This document shows positions 35,238 to 45,145 of a stretch of 64,000 nt of DNA, piece by piece (the stretch's first letter is position 1; each line of letters begins with the position of its first letter). Position numbers and translations under genes: made by a program. The notes under the pieces are model-generated. The model did not search any database and was not told where the DNA came from. It saw nothing but the letters and a program-made list of their open reading frames with translations. Source of the DNA: Ramazzottius varieornatus (lineage: Eukaryota; Tardigrada; Eutardigrada; Parachela; Ramazzottiidae); contig BDGG01000001.1 of NCBI GenBank assembly GCA_001949185.1, positions 2,559,324 to 2,623,323 on the forward strand, written 5' to 3'.

Positions 35238-36447
35238 ATGGAGAAATCGAAAAGCAGTGGACCATTCTCTCGCGGAGGCGCGAAGCAAGCCAGTAGGAAC
35301 TTCTTCGATGCTGATAACGACGACGACTACTCGTCCTACTTCAAGAAGAAATCATCGAATCCTTTTGACGACGAGGACGACTGGGGCACACCTGCTAGTC
35401 CAGTGGTCGAACGTGGCAAATTCACCCCTTCAGACCAGCAACGTGCATATTCAGATCTCCCATCTCGTTCAAATTACAACTACGGTTCGAGACCTCTTAA
35501 TCTTCAAGCATCACCTACAGAGGTCCCGTTTTCTCAGCAAGAAACGTACCAGCAAAAGATTCAGGCTATCAACGACCGAACGCTAGCCACAACAACGAGA
35601 TCATTGCAGCTAATAGACGAAAGTGAAGCTGTGGGAACAGCTGCTGCTCAGGTTCGCCTTGGTGACCTTCCTTCCACAGTTTCTCAAAGTCACCTGTTAG
35701 TTGTTATATGCTGTAGATTGAGAGCATGTCTCGTGTATAATAGGTTGCTTTTCGGAGCTCGACGGACAGACTCAACACGATCTTATTTCCAAGTGGTGCA
35801 CGCTGTCGGCCAACAACGCCGAAAGCGTGCGCCACTTGAGAAGACAATATTGTTCAGAATACAGTACTAGTATTCGTTTTATGAAATCCGTTTGTCCTTT
35901 GCAGGAATTACTCGCACAAAGAGAACAGCTCGAAAATGCCAGCAAGAACCTAGACAACATGAACGCCACACTTGACCAGTCGCAGAAGCACATCAACCAC
36001 ATTCGAAGTGTTTTCGGTGGCATAAAGAACTGGTGGTCGTCGAAAGGAAGCGCGGAAGTTCCCACTAATTCTCCTCCGAGTTCTCAGTCCAGCGACAAAC
36101 TGCGAGCTGTTCTGGAGACTTCCCCATATGCCACAGTCACAGATAACTCTATGAGATCAGTGTCCTTGCCGAATGATTTACCAAGAACCCAGCTACCACA
36201 GAGAAATACAGCGCCTCCGTTCAGAGAACCTCTCAACCCGAGACAGCAGGCGGAAGTGGCGCTTGACCAAAACCTAGACCACATGTCTGCCGGTTTGAGC
36301 AGACTGAAAATGTTAGCGGAAGGTCTGGGTGGCGAGATCGAAAGCCAGAATAAACTTCTAGATAATATAAACCCGAAGGCCGAGAAGGTGGAAGCAAAGA
36401 TGGGCGAACAGCAAAAACTGATTAACCGAATACTCGGCAAAAAATGA
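35238..36447 (+). CDS. SNAP29: SNAP29 (Qbc SNARE)
   Basis: Soluble SNARE with two SNARE helices and no palmitoylated cysteine linker; in animals it pairs with syntaxin 17 and VAMP8 to fuse autophagosomes with lysosomes. Two exons (35238-35649; 35906-36447). The N-terminus contains SSNPFDDEDDWGTP, with the NPF motif typical of SNAP29 (binds EH-domain proteins). The Qb helix runs across the intron (YQQKIQAINDRTLATTTRSLQLIDES...ELLAQREQL in pieces), and a SNAP29-like NWWSSK segment follows. The Qc helix is at the end (LDQNLDHMSAGLSRLKMLAE to KMGEQQKLINRILGKK). The length (~310 residues) is slightly above the human protein (258). The intron carries a MITE. Confidence 0.93.
35755..35860. mobile_element. 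MITE-like element, copy 6
   Basis: About 105 bp in the SNAP29 intron. CACGATCTTATTTCCAAGTG...GTGCACGC faces the inverse AAGCGTGCGCCACTTGAGAA; the outer ends are diverged. Confidence 0.7.
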
Positions 36448-36729
36448 AACAAGCGACGTAGTCATTCTGCTGATATTTCTTATATCTCCGGTGCTTGTAC
36501 GTTCTTCGTGTACAGGATAGCGTGTGATCACTCGGTACAAGTTGATACATAGATAAAACGAGAATGGTCAAAAGATTAGGTCGATGTTTCGTTTTGGAAG
36601 ATCCGTTGAGCTGAAATTTACAAAATAAAGCACGGCAGTCGCATCACAAAACCCAACTGAGTGGTCAAAGAGAAGGCTTAAAACAGGAAGCAGGAAACGA
36701 GGAAAGGTTAAAGTCAGTTTCCGTACAGT

Positions 36730-37896
36730 TCAAACCGTCTGGTGGCCTGTAGAACTGTTGAGTTGGGTTGTCAGATCCAATATTCGCGAGGACAGGAAGG
36801 CATTTCGTTTGCGAAGATACAGAATCTCATCGGCTTGCTTCTCTAACAGATTCTCCTTAAAGCCTTCTTCCCTATTTAATGACACGCATGTGTTATAGTC
36901 AATACGGAACCAGAACTCACTAGATAACTCACTTCACCCCGACACGTTGTCCGATATTCGCCGAAGACTGAAGTATGCGCTCAGTGTTAAGGTTGTCCTG
37001 CAGGACATCCGGAAGTGCTCTTGCCTTGTTGAACTGACGAGATATATCTGCAAGAACAGTAGCGTAAAGCATTTAGAACTGAGATCCCGTAAAAAACAGA
37101 GGAACCTTCGCATACTCACAAATATACCGGAAGCAGAGCGGTATCAAAACAGCAGCTTGAAGGCAGCAGACAATTTGGAGGATATCCGCTCGTGTAAACT
37201 GCGCGCCGCATCTAACTTGATCCGGACAAAATTGTTCGGTCATCACTGCAGCGAACAGGAAGATACATGATGCTGCAAAAAAAGAGAAACTGAAAGTTCT
37301 TGTTAGCCGTAGACATGAGCGAGCTAGCTGACACTGATGAGCACGCACCTGTTGCTACAATGATCACAGGGAGCTTTCTGTACTTTCGAGTTCTTCGATA
37401 AAACTCCAAGTAGCCCAACGATCTCGATGCCGAATGTATTCTGCGCAGCAGACTGTCGGCTAGTAGTATCGCGAAGAAAAGGATGATTTGCAGGTAGGAA
37501 ATCCATGAGAAGGCTGTCACTCCAGAGCACGTAACTGGACATACGACCGGAAGTACGAAAGAAAATATCACGTCTAACACCTGGAAACAGAAGTAACAAT
37601 ATTCAGCGTTCGCATAAAGCTGAAATGACCAAGATGCGCTTCCTTAATGCACTACCCACCACGAGTAGGATGATGAAAGACACGACAGGGACAGCTGGAA
37701 CAGAACGAAACTTGTAGGCGCCTTCTTCGTCTCCCGCATTCAAGGCCACCGTTGACGCGAACATTCCAGCAGCACTCATGTCCCAGAAAGCGATAGCATC
37801 TGGATCGGGTAGAAGACGGTGCGCAGCGTCCGAACTTCTTGCAGCAGCTCTGCTCATGGTTCTTGACCGAGGTTCATCATCCGACAAAGCCTGCAT
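36730..37896 (-). CDS. TMEM192: TMEM192, lysosomal membrane protein
   Basis: Four-helix protein of late endosomes and lysosomes. Several exons from MQALSDDEPRSRTMS (ATG 37896) to stop 36730. Transmembrane segments are visible at VPVVSFIILLVV/LDVIFSFVLPVV, ISYLQIILFFAILLADSLL, LPVIIVATG/SCIFLFAAVM and ILQIVCCLQAAVLIPLCF. The family signature follows TM2 (SASRSLGYLEFYRRTRKYRK, compare RNRGYNLIYRSTRHLK in human). The cytosolic tail has FNKARALPDVLQDN and then a coiled coil (LEKQADEILYLRKRNAFLSS, compare EKQGDTIEYLKRHNALLS). That is convincing collinear homology. The acidic-dileucine-like HRLLPDPDA near the N-terminus may serve lysosomal sorting, as DDPLL does in human TMEM192 (inference). Its stop lies 283 bp from that of the convergent SNAP29 gene. 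Confidence 0.88.
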
Positions 37897-38002
37897 GAAA
37901 AAACATTAGAGAATGTATTCGTCAATCAGCATCCCTCATTTACTTGAACAACTCTATCCGCGGATGAATGCCCTTCCCCAGCACACGTAACTCAGTACGA
38001 CA

Positions 38003-38221
38003 ATGTCTTTAGAGGTGCGCTTGGTACTTACCGTTCGAAAACTAGTGTCTGAGTTCAAGCTGACCATCCTACGCGACTACGATGATTTCCGCCGGAAATA
38101 CTACAGTAAAGATCGCATTCGCATTCACGGTGAGCTGCCCACCGTCAATGGCCGATCTACAGACAACGTCTGTGACCCAGAAATCCAGTCGCAATGTACC
38201 GTCGACGTCCTCCGAAACTAA
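38003..38221 (+). CDS. hypothetical small protein (doubtful)
   Basis: A 72-codon open frame from ATG 38003 in the divergent gap between TMEM192 and PGK. It is basic and charged (DYDDFRRKYYSKDRIRIHGE), without signal peptide or membrane segment, and I recognise no family. Frame quality is moderate and splice sites to neighbouring exons were not found. It could equally be an upstream open frame in a long transcript or a chance frame. Confidence 0.25.
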   Translation: MSLEVRLVLTVRKLVSEFKLTILRDYDDFRRKYYSKDRIRIHGELPTVNGRSTDNVCDPEIQSQCTVDVLRN

Positions 38222-38907
38222 GCGAAAGCGAGATGACGTTGAATGATCGAAGTGGGAAGATGGGGGTCAGATCGCGGATCAAAATTCGTAAACGACGCGT
38301 AGGATTTTACTAACTGTGTTACAACTATGTGACATCACGCATTATCCACGTCACACAGGCTGGTGAGCCAGAAAACAATGGCATGTTATATCCTTTCACG
38401 ACCTGTTTTCGCAATGTTGTCGTTTCGGACTACGGAATGCCTGGTCCGAGATCCTTTTGTATCGAGATTCGAGAAGACCACAGAGCAGAACTTCTTCTGT
38501 TGGAGCGACGTCTATAAAAAAAAACGAGCTTATCTGCGGTTGACAGTGTGAAGCGACTTCCTTCTTCCTCCTTGGCTTCCTTTTCGTGTCTCCCTTTGTA
38601 CGCAGTCGACGACGTCTACTGGGACTATCGAAGATACGCGGAGGGATGACTCTGTCAGGTTGTTCCATCACTCTTCTTTCGATGGTCGGATGACGAAGTG
38701 AAGTTTCAGGTTAGTTCTCTCGCGAACTTCTCTGCGTGGTACATGCATGTATATGCCACCTCGTTTTGAACTTTTGATCTCTCAGCAACCTCGAACACCC
38801 CTGAAACGAGAAGTTTTGTGTTGTTCTTGTCCAGTGATCCCAGTCAAAGTACTCTTATCTTTGTGTGCTATTTTTTGTAGCCCGATTATCTGTGAGAGTG
38901 TAGTACC

Positions 38908-41374
38908 ATGCCGGACAAAACTCCCGCTGCTGTCCCTCGGGTGGCAACGCCTCCGGCAGCTGGCTCGAAGCAACCTGGAAAGTCAAGCATTGATCGAACT
39001 ATGAACAAGTTGAGCATCGACAAAATAGAAGTTAAAGGGAAGCGAGTTCTGATCCGCGTGGACTTCAACGTACCTCAGGACAAGAGTGGGAAGATTACCA
39101 GCAACCAACGGTAAGCAGGAAACGCCCAAACTGGTAGTCGGCGTTGTGTCAATGCATGTGATTTGCTCGCTGGTTTCCCTCTCGTAAAACACTCTTGTCG
39201 AGTTACTACATAATCATACATTATTCCTATGTGAGGGGATATCGAAACTGCTTCGCATGGGTGCAAGAATTTATTTCCTCGGGCACATTGATGCCGTAAA
39301 TCAGCAAGCTCACGTCCGGCGCGGAGCGTCTAATGAGCCTTACACAGTAACAAAAATCGGTAAAAATACAAAGGTACTTATCTATAGAAGCTAGAAACAA
39401 AAGTGCTGGCGGGTGGGAGAAAAATTCAAAGCAGCGTACAGCAGACATGAAAGCAAACTAAAAGTGCCAAGGTGGAAGACATTCATTTATATACTACAGA
39501 AAGGGCTAGAAGAGTGGGAGTGGCTGCTGGACGGTGGTCAGCGACAACAGATGGCATCATGGTCGGAGTTGTGTGCTAATTTTACTCAGAGTGTGCTTTG
39601 CATAATCTTATCCCTCATGCAAGCTTAAATCTTTAGAATCGTTGGTGCGTTGGAGACTATCAAGTTCGCTCTGGAGAAAGGAGCAAAAGCAGTGATTCTC
39701 ATGAGCCATCTGGGGCGTCCTGATGGGAAGGTCGACGAAAAGTATTCACTGAAGCCGGTCGCAGATGAGCTGAAAAACTTGCTGAAGAGGTATGGTGAAC
39801 CTTACTACTTTTACTGTATACAAAACAGGTAGTTTGATAGCCTTTTGTTCTTGCAGGGAGGTTGTATTCCTGAAGGATTGTGTCGGAGCGGACGTCGAGA
39901 AGGCCTGCTTAAACCCCGCTATAGGCTCTGTCATTCTGCTGGAGAACCTACGGTTCCACATCGAAGAGGAAGGCGAAGGGATCGATAAAGATGGCAAGAC
40001 CAAGATCAAGGCAGATCCCAAGAAAATGGAAGAATTTCAAGCTGCTCTTTCCAAGTTGGGAGATGTCTATGTGAACGATGCATTCGGCACCGTTCACCGC
40101 GCGCACAGGTAGGTCCGACGAAGCTTATTTTGATAATGGTCGTTTATGTTTACGTTAAAACCTTTCTTTGATGACTCTTCATCCTTGCAGCTCAATGACT
40201 GGAATCAAGCTTCCCATCCGATGCTCGGGATTTCTGATGAAAAAAGAACTCGAGGCGTTCGCGAAGATCTTGGACAAGCCAGATCGACCCGTTCTGGCCA
40301 TTCTTGGCGGGTGAACATCATAGTGTTGTGCCGGTAGTCGGTACTTTACTTATGCAGTCCTGCGGCTGAATTCCTGGCGCTAAAATTATAGCTTTTTGAG
40401 CCTTATTTCAGAGCAAAGGTGAAGGACAAGATCAAGTTGATAGAAAATATGCTGGACAAAGTTAACGACTTGATCATCGGCGGTGGCATGGCTTTCACCT
40501 TCTTGAAAATGGTGAACAAAATGGAGGTATGGTGGCGCCATTTTCATGCGGCTATCTGATAAAATTACAAGGAACGACGAGGTTGTAATTGCTCTTAGAT
40601 CGGGAACTCTTTGTTTGATGAAGAGGGCGCCAAGCTGGTACCCAAGTTGATGGAGAAAGCAGAGAAAAACAAGGTGAAGGTTCATCTGCCTGTTGACTTT
40701 GTCACTGGGGACAAGTTTGACGAGAAAGCTGCAGTTGGTCAAGCTAGTGTTCAAGCTGGTATTCCAGCGGGATGGATGGGTGCGTACAGGGCGTTGTTTC
40801 AACGATGCAAACGTTGTACCAAAATGCCAGGCTTCCGTGATCTTCGAGATTATGTCTTATTTCCAGGGATGGACGTCGGGGTTCAGTCTATCGTCAAGTT
40901 CACCCAGCCTATTCAATCTGCTAAGACCATCTTATGGAACGGGTAAATAGTACAACTTTTTACGAACAGTTATGACGGCATCTGTGGGTCTCTCATATAG
41001 GCCGGTCGGCGTTTTCGAATGGGAGCATTTCCAAGCCGGTACCAAGTCCATCATGGATTTGATCGTGGATCAAACAAAGAAAGGCGTAACGACCGTCGTT
41101 GGTGGCGGAGACACCGCCACTGCTTGCGCCAGATTCGAAGCCGAGACCAAGGTTTCCCACTGCAGTACGGGCGGAGGAGCCAGCCTGGAGCTCCTCGAAG
41201 GTTCGTCAACCCGAAATTCGCACACTTAGTTGGCTCAACTCCCTGATGAGATTTTTTTTGCGTATGGAAATCATGCGGAAATTACTTTGGCATATTTGGT
41301 GTTTTTCCGCAGGCAAAACTCTTCCTGGAGTCGCATATCTGAACGACGTGTCAGCTGCTTCCAATCAACGTTAA
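38908..41374 (+). CDS. PGK: phosphoglycerate kinase with N-terminal extension
   Basis: Glycolytic enzyme moving phosphate between 1,3-bisphosphoglycerate and ADP in the cytosol. About nine exons. Conserved pieces in order: [12 protein letters not shown] (substrate-binding), [120 protein letters not shown] and [21 protein letters not shown] 38908 gives about 31 extra Pro/Ala/Lys-rich residues before the second methionine ([15 protein letters not shown]), where most PGKs begin. Both starts are possible. The C-terminus is also a few residues longer than usual ([11 protein letters not shown]). The first intron is large (39113-39637), the others mostly short. The exon ending GWMG rejoins at GMDVGVQS. 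Confidence 0.95.
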
Positions 41375-42739
41375 CAGCGCGAGGCGGCGGTCAATGTGAC
41401 CTCATCCGGCTCTTCAGGAAGGCGCCCATGCAGCCTGGTTTCTGTAGTTTATCTTAACGCTCTCGCGCAGTGTAAACGGTTCAAGTTTTCCTGGCTTAGT
41501 GGCAACCTGCTTTCGACACGCTCATCCGGGCGCAATGATTTGATGACTTGTTGACGCAATCGGGTTTCACGGTGGTGTGTCTGCTCGACCCTGGAGGTTT
41601 TCGACGATCGAGGAACGCCATCGTAACTTTTGTCCATTAGCTATCTGGGCCCACGCGCAATTAAGTACGGGAATAACACCAGTTGGTGAAACTGTAGGCG
41701 GAAGGAAGTAGGTTGTTTTCCATACGTATGGGGAAATTGTTAGGGCGAAAGTGCTTCCCAAAAACAGTGGTCACGCTTGGTTTCCTGTCACCTCAATTTT
41801 CAGCGAGTGGGTGTCACATGCGTCTACATCTGGGAAGAAGCCGCACAATAATGATGGAGCTTCATTTTAGCAGATAGTTCGCCAGTCGGCAAACGAATTG
41901 AGCATCACCGCTATCTCAAGTGGCGCAATTTTCCATTGTCAGTTTTCGGAAATGTGCGCCCTTTGGGACAACAATCATGCACAAGTGATTTGCCGGCGTC
42001 TCGTTTATTGCACCTATGGACAAACTTTAAAGAAACGATGTTTTCTGTGTGTCTTTGTGCGTTTATTTTTGAGTTTGATCTCCCGGCCGTATTCAAACAC
42101 TGCAGCATGATTTTAAGTGAGATATTGCACGTGCGTCTAATCACAGAGGCCTTGATGGACGAGGATGTTTGAAAACATTCATCAGTATTCCTTGTGCGAT
42201 GAGTACCCGTGCTAAGGCCAGCCGAGGAGCCAGCCTCCCTTGTGTCCGGAAATTTGTCAGATGCCATTTTGTCATATGAAGTCTCGTGCCACTTTCGCTA
42301 ATCTCAGGGAAACGAGATACCCCTGTCACTTAGGCCGAATCCTTTTGGAATCCCTTGCTGGTCGCTCTTCTCTTCTTACACGGAGGAACTGTATCGTGTC
42401 CCGGCCGAACACTAGTTGGGCGTCATGTGTTTATGTCAGTGATCATGCCTGATGTGATTAGACTCAATTTCCTCCAAGCTCTTCTCGTTACAGACGGCGA
42501 ACCCTTGATCCATCCTTGTCAATTTTTTCGAAGCCGGTTTACATTACCATGTCGAAAAAAATAAACGTCACTTAATTGTCTACAGTATTCATGGGAATGA
42601 CTTAGACAGGCATGGTTCCGTAGGAAGACCTTACAGGCAGATCCACATCGACGCAGCAGAGAGCCAGAGGCTGATTTCTACAGTAGATTCATGTCCAGAA
42701 AAAGTGAGAAGAGCATGCGCGTTCTGGACCTGCGATCTC
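41375..42739. other. convergent intergenic region, PGK 3' / GPCR 3'
   Basis: 1.36 kb between two stop codons. It has no convincing gene, and one complete MITE copy at 41888-41994. Confidence 0.5.
41888..41994. mobile_element. MITE-like element, copy 7 (intergenic)
   Basis: 107 bp. It opens GGCAAACGAATTGAGCATC and closes ACAAGTGATTTGCC, with TCTCAAGTGGCGCA facing the inverse TGTGCGCCCTTTGG. No clear target-site duplication. Confidence 0.75.
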
Positions 42740-45145
42740 TCAAAGCGCGACAGCGTACTCGCCGGTGAAGAGATCGCGACCGTGGAGAGGTATTCCGAAG
42801 ACACTCATTCTCTTTTCCTCTGGGGGCATGTGAATGTAGTGAGTTTCGTTTTCGGTCTTGGAATGCTCGGTGATGCGAGGTTCCTGGTCTTCGTTGTCGC
42901 TGGCTCTGCTGGCAGTTCGAGACAGCTTAGGACGCAGCGACCATTTCCACCCGTCCTTGCAGCGCACGTACTTTCTCAAGCTAAAGTAGAGATAAATCCA
43001 AGGATTTGTGCAGCTGTTGAGATTAGCCATCAGCAGCAATATGACAAAGGCTGATTTATTCAACGAGCCGCTGTCAGGAAAGAATGTCGTCCATAACAGG
43101 GAGAAGATGAACGGCGACCAGCAGATTATGTATGTCGCAACAACCACCGCCGTTAATTTCACTACGAAAAATAAAAATATACACTAGTATCTTTTATCTA
43201 AACTGAGTTTATTATGCTCTCTGAGTTTATGCAGTGTCGTTATTGTTCCGCTGTTAACCCATCGTTGCCGATTTCTACAAGGCTGTAACAGAATCTTTTT
43301 CTGGAAGACACCGTCGTGAAGGGCATTAGTCTGCGCGCTTGAAAAGCTGAGGTAATATTTGGAAGCCAAGATCACGGGTAAGTCCCACTTGCTTGGCGTT
43401 AAGATCTCACACTTCGTTAATCTTAGGAACTCTCAGTGAGCCTTGCCTTCAGTCGATTAGAGACTTCCTCGATCGCTACTTTCAATTTAGGTAATTACGG
43501 ATAAAAAGTGAAGGACCTGCTGACATACTGCAGGTACTTTAGTTGGATTTATATATGGATTCGCTTAAAGAGCAACGCTATCGGCTGTCGCGTACCTGTT
43601 AATAATTTGGTTCTATTGTAAACACGTCGATAGGTGGACTGAGTGGTTCGTGATCTTCGTATCGACTGCGATCCGCTATGGATTACCGACTGCACACACG
43701 ATCGATTGACAATCTTGGTCCTTCCATCCGGCTTGATCTTCAAGGTTCCATTCTCCTTCAGACGGATAACTTTCCATACTGTGCGTGTCACCTAATGGAA
43801 GGATTACGCCCATCAGATACCGAAAATTGTGCAAACAAGGAGGCAAAAAGCGATATAAAATATGGAATGCAGGAAAATAATTTGAACCCAGTTGTTTCCT
43901 CATGTGGCGCATTCTTGCAGCCAATACAACGAAAGCATGCGCCACTTGAGATAACTATCTGGACTACGTTATTTGCTCACCCCAAGCTATTATGAAGCTG
44001 CTTATGTTTTCGAGGGGATGATCGTTTGCGTAACGGAAGTAATCACTGACCTGGCTGTAGGTGATAGTAAGGATAACAAGCGGGATCAAGTAGATGCTGA
44101 ACGCGAACCACGTCACGTACAATTTAGATCCCCATGGCTCGATGAAAGATGCCCAGCAGTCTTCGATGCCGGGCAGGATTTCTCTTTGGGAAAACACAAA
44201 GATTTGCGGAAGTGAGCACAGTGCTGACAAGATCCAAGCTGTGCAAATCATGATTGTGCAACGCCGAGCCCGCCAGCTGTAGGCATTCAGCGGGTAGACA
44301 ATAGCATAGTGGCGATCGAAAGCCATCATCACCTGTTGAGATGACAAACATTCTGAATAATTTTCGTAGTGGAAAGAAGCAGTTTGTAGAAGTTCGCCGA
44401 GGTTAATTACCAGTATCCATGCCGAGAGGTACATGGAGAAAACTTGAAAGAACTTTACACTCTTGCACAGGAAGTCATTGCCTTGGAACCGCCATGTTAT
44501 GTCCCATATCATCTGGGGAAGAATATTCAAGAAGGCTACCAGCAAGTCGGCAATGGACAGATGCAGAATGAAATAGTACATCCGGTTGATTTTCTGCTTC
44601 CGTAATAACAAGGTCATCAACACAGCGGAGTTCCCAAGTAGTGCCACAGCAAAGGTCACTCCGCCCACCAGCACTTCCACCTGCAAAATATAATCTTGTA
44701 AAATAAAGAGGGCGTTGATCAACTGTTTATGGGATCTGGGTAGATCACTAGGACCAGATCGGTTTTCAAGTTAATGGCGCACACTTGCAGCCGATAATAA
44801 TGTAATCGTGCGCCACCTGACATAACGATTCAATTTCCAGTCGCCCACGCCCATTATGCATTCAGGGAAAAGCTGATTTCGATTATCTGTACGGAGTTGT
44901 TTAAGACGGGAAAGTGGTGGCTAATTAAGCAAGTTGCACTAGCTAATAAAGTCAGTGACGGATGTTGGATGACATCAATTATGACCAGTAAAGTCACATA
45001 GAATTAGAGCACTTACCCTTGCCAAGTCCTCATCCCGCGTAGTCCACGCCTCATTATTCTCGACGTTTATCGCAGCTGCTGAAGCATTCTTCTCAATGTT
45101 TATACTATTCATGATTGAAGTGAGAGAGCCATTGTCAAACAGCAT
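42740..45145 (-). CDS. vasopressin/oxytocin (inotocin)-type peptide GPCR
   Basis: Seven-helix rhodopsin-class receptor. Exon 1 (from ATG 45145, MLFDNGSLTSIMNS) is a short extracellular tail with N-glycosylation sites NGS and NAS. TM1 VLVGGVTFAVALLGNSAVL, TM2 HLSIADLLVAFLNILP, TM3 SVKFFQVFSMYLSAWILV and the DRH triplet (MMAFDRHYAIVYP) follow. The second extracellular loop reads EDCWASFIEPWGSKLYVTW, the hallmark of vasopressin/oxytocin receptors (DCWA-F--PWG--YVTW). ECL1 LPQMIWDITWRFQG also matches that subfamily. A third-loop exon lies near 43788-43680 (KENGTLKIKPDGRTK). The last exon has TM6 ATYIICWSPFIFSLLW, TM7 with NPWIY and a serine-rich tail. At least one short exon just before TM6 was not resolved. 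Introns hold two MITEs. It probably signals through a G protein in response to a vasopressin-like neuropeptide. Confidence 0.88.
43872..43979. mobile_element. MITE-like element, copy 8
   Basis: 108 bp in a GPCR intron. GGAAAATAATTTGAACCCAG...CATGTGGCGCA faces the inverse GCATGCGCCACTTGAGATAA...GTTATTTGCTC. Confidence 0.7.
44740..44845. mobile_element. MITE-like element, copy 9
   Basis: About 105 bp in the first GPCR intron. CAGATCGGTTTTCAAGTTAA...TGGCGCACACTTGCAGCCGA faces the inverse TCGTGCGCCACCTGACATAA. The outer ends are less clear. Confidence 0.65.

Noticed and set aside
38396-38671. Basic minus-strand frame between TMEM192 and PGK
   Set aside because: Arg/Lys-rich but no family, no splice support, and interrupted near a poly-A/T stretch; probably chance.
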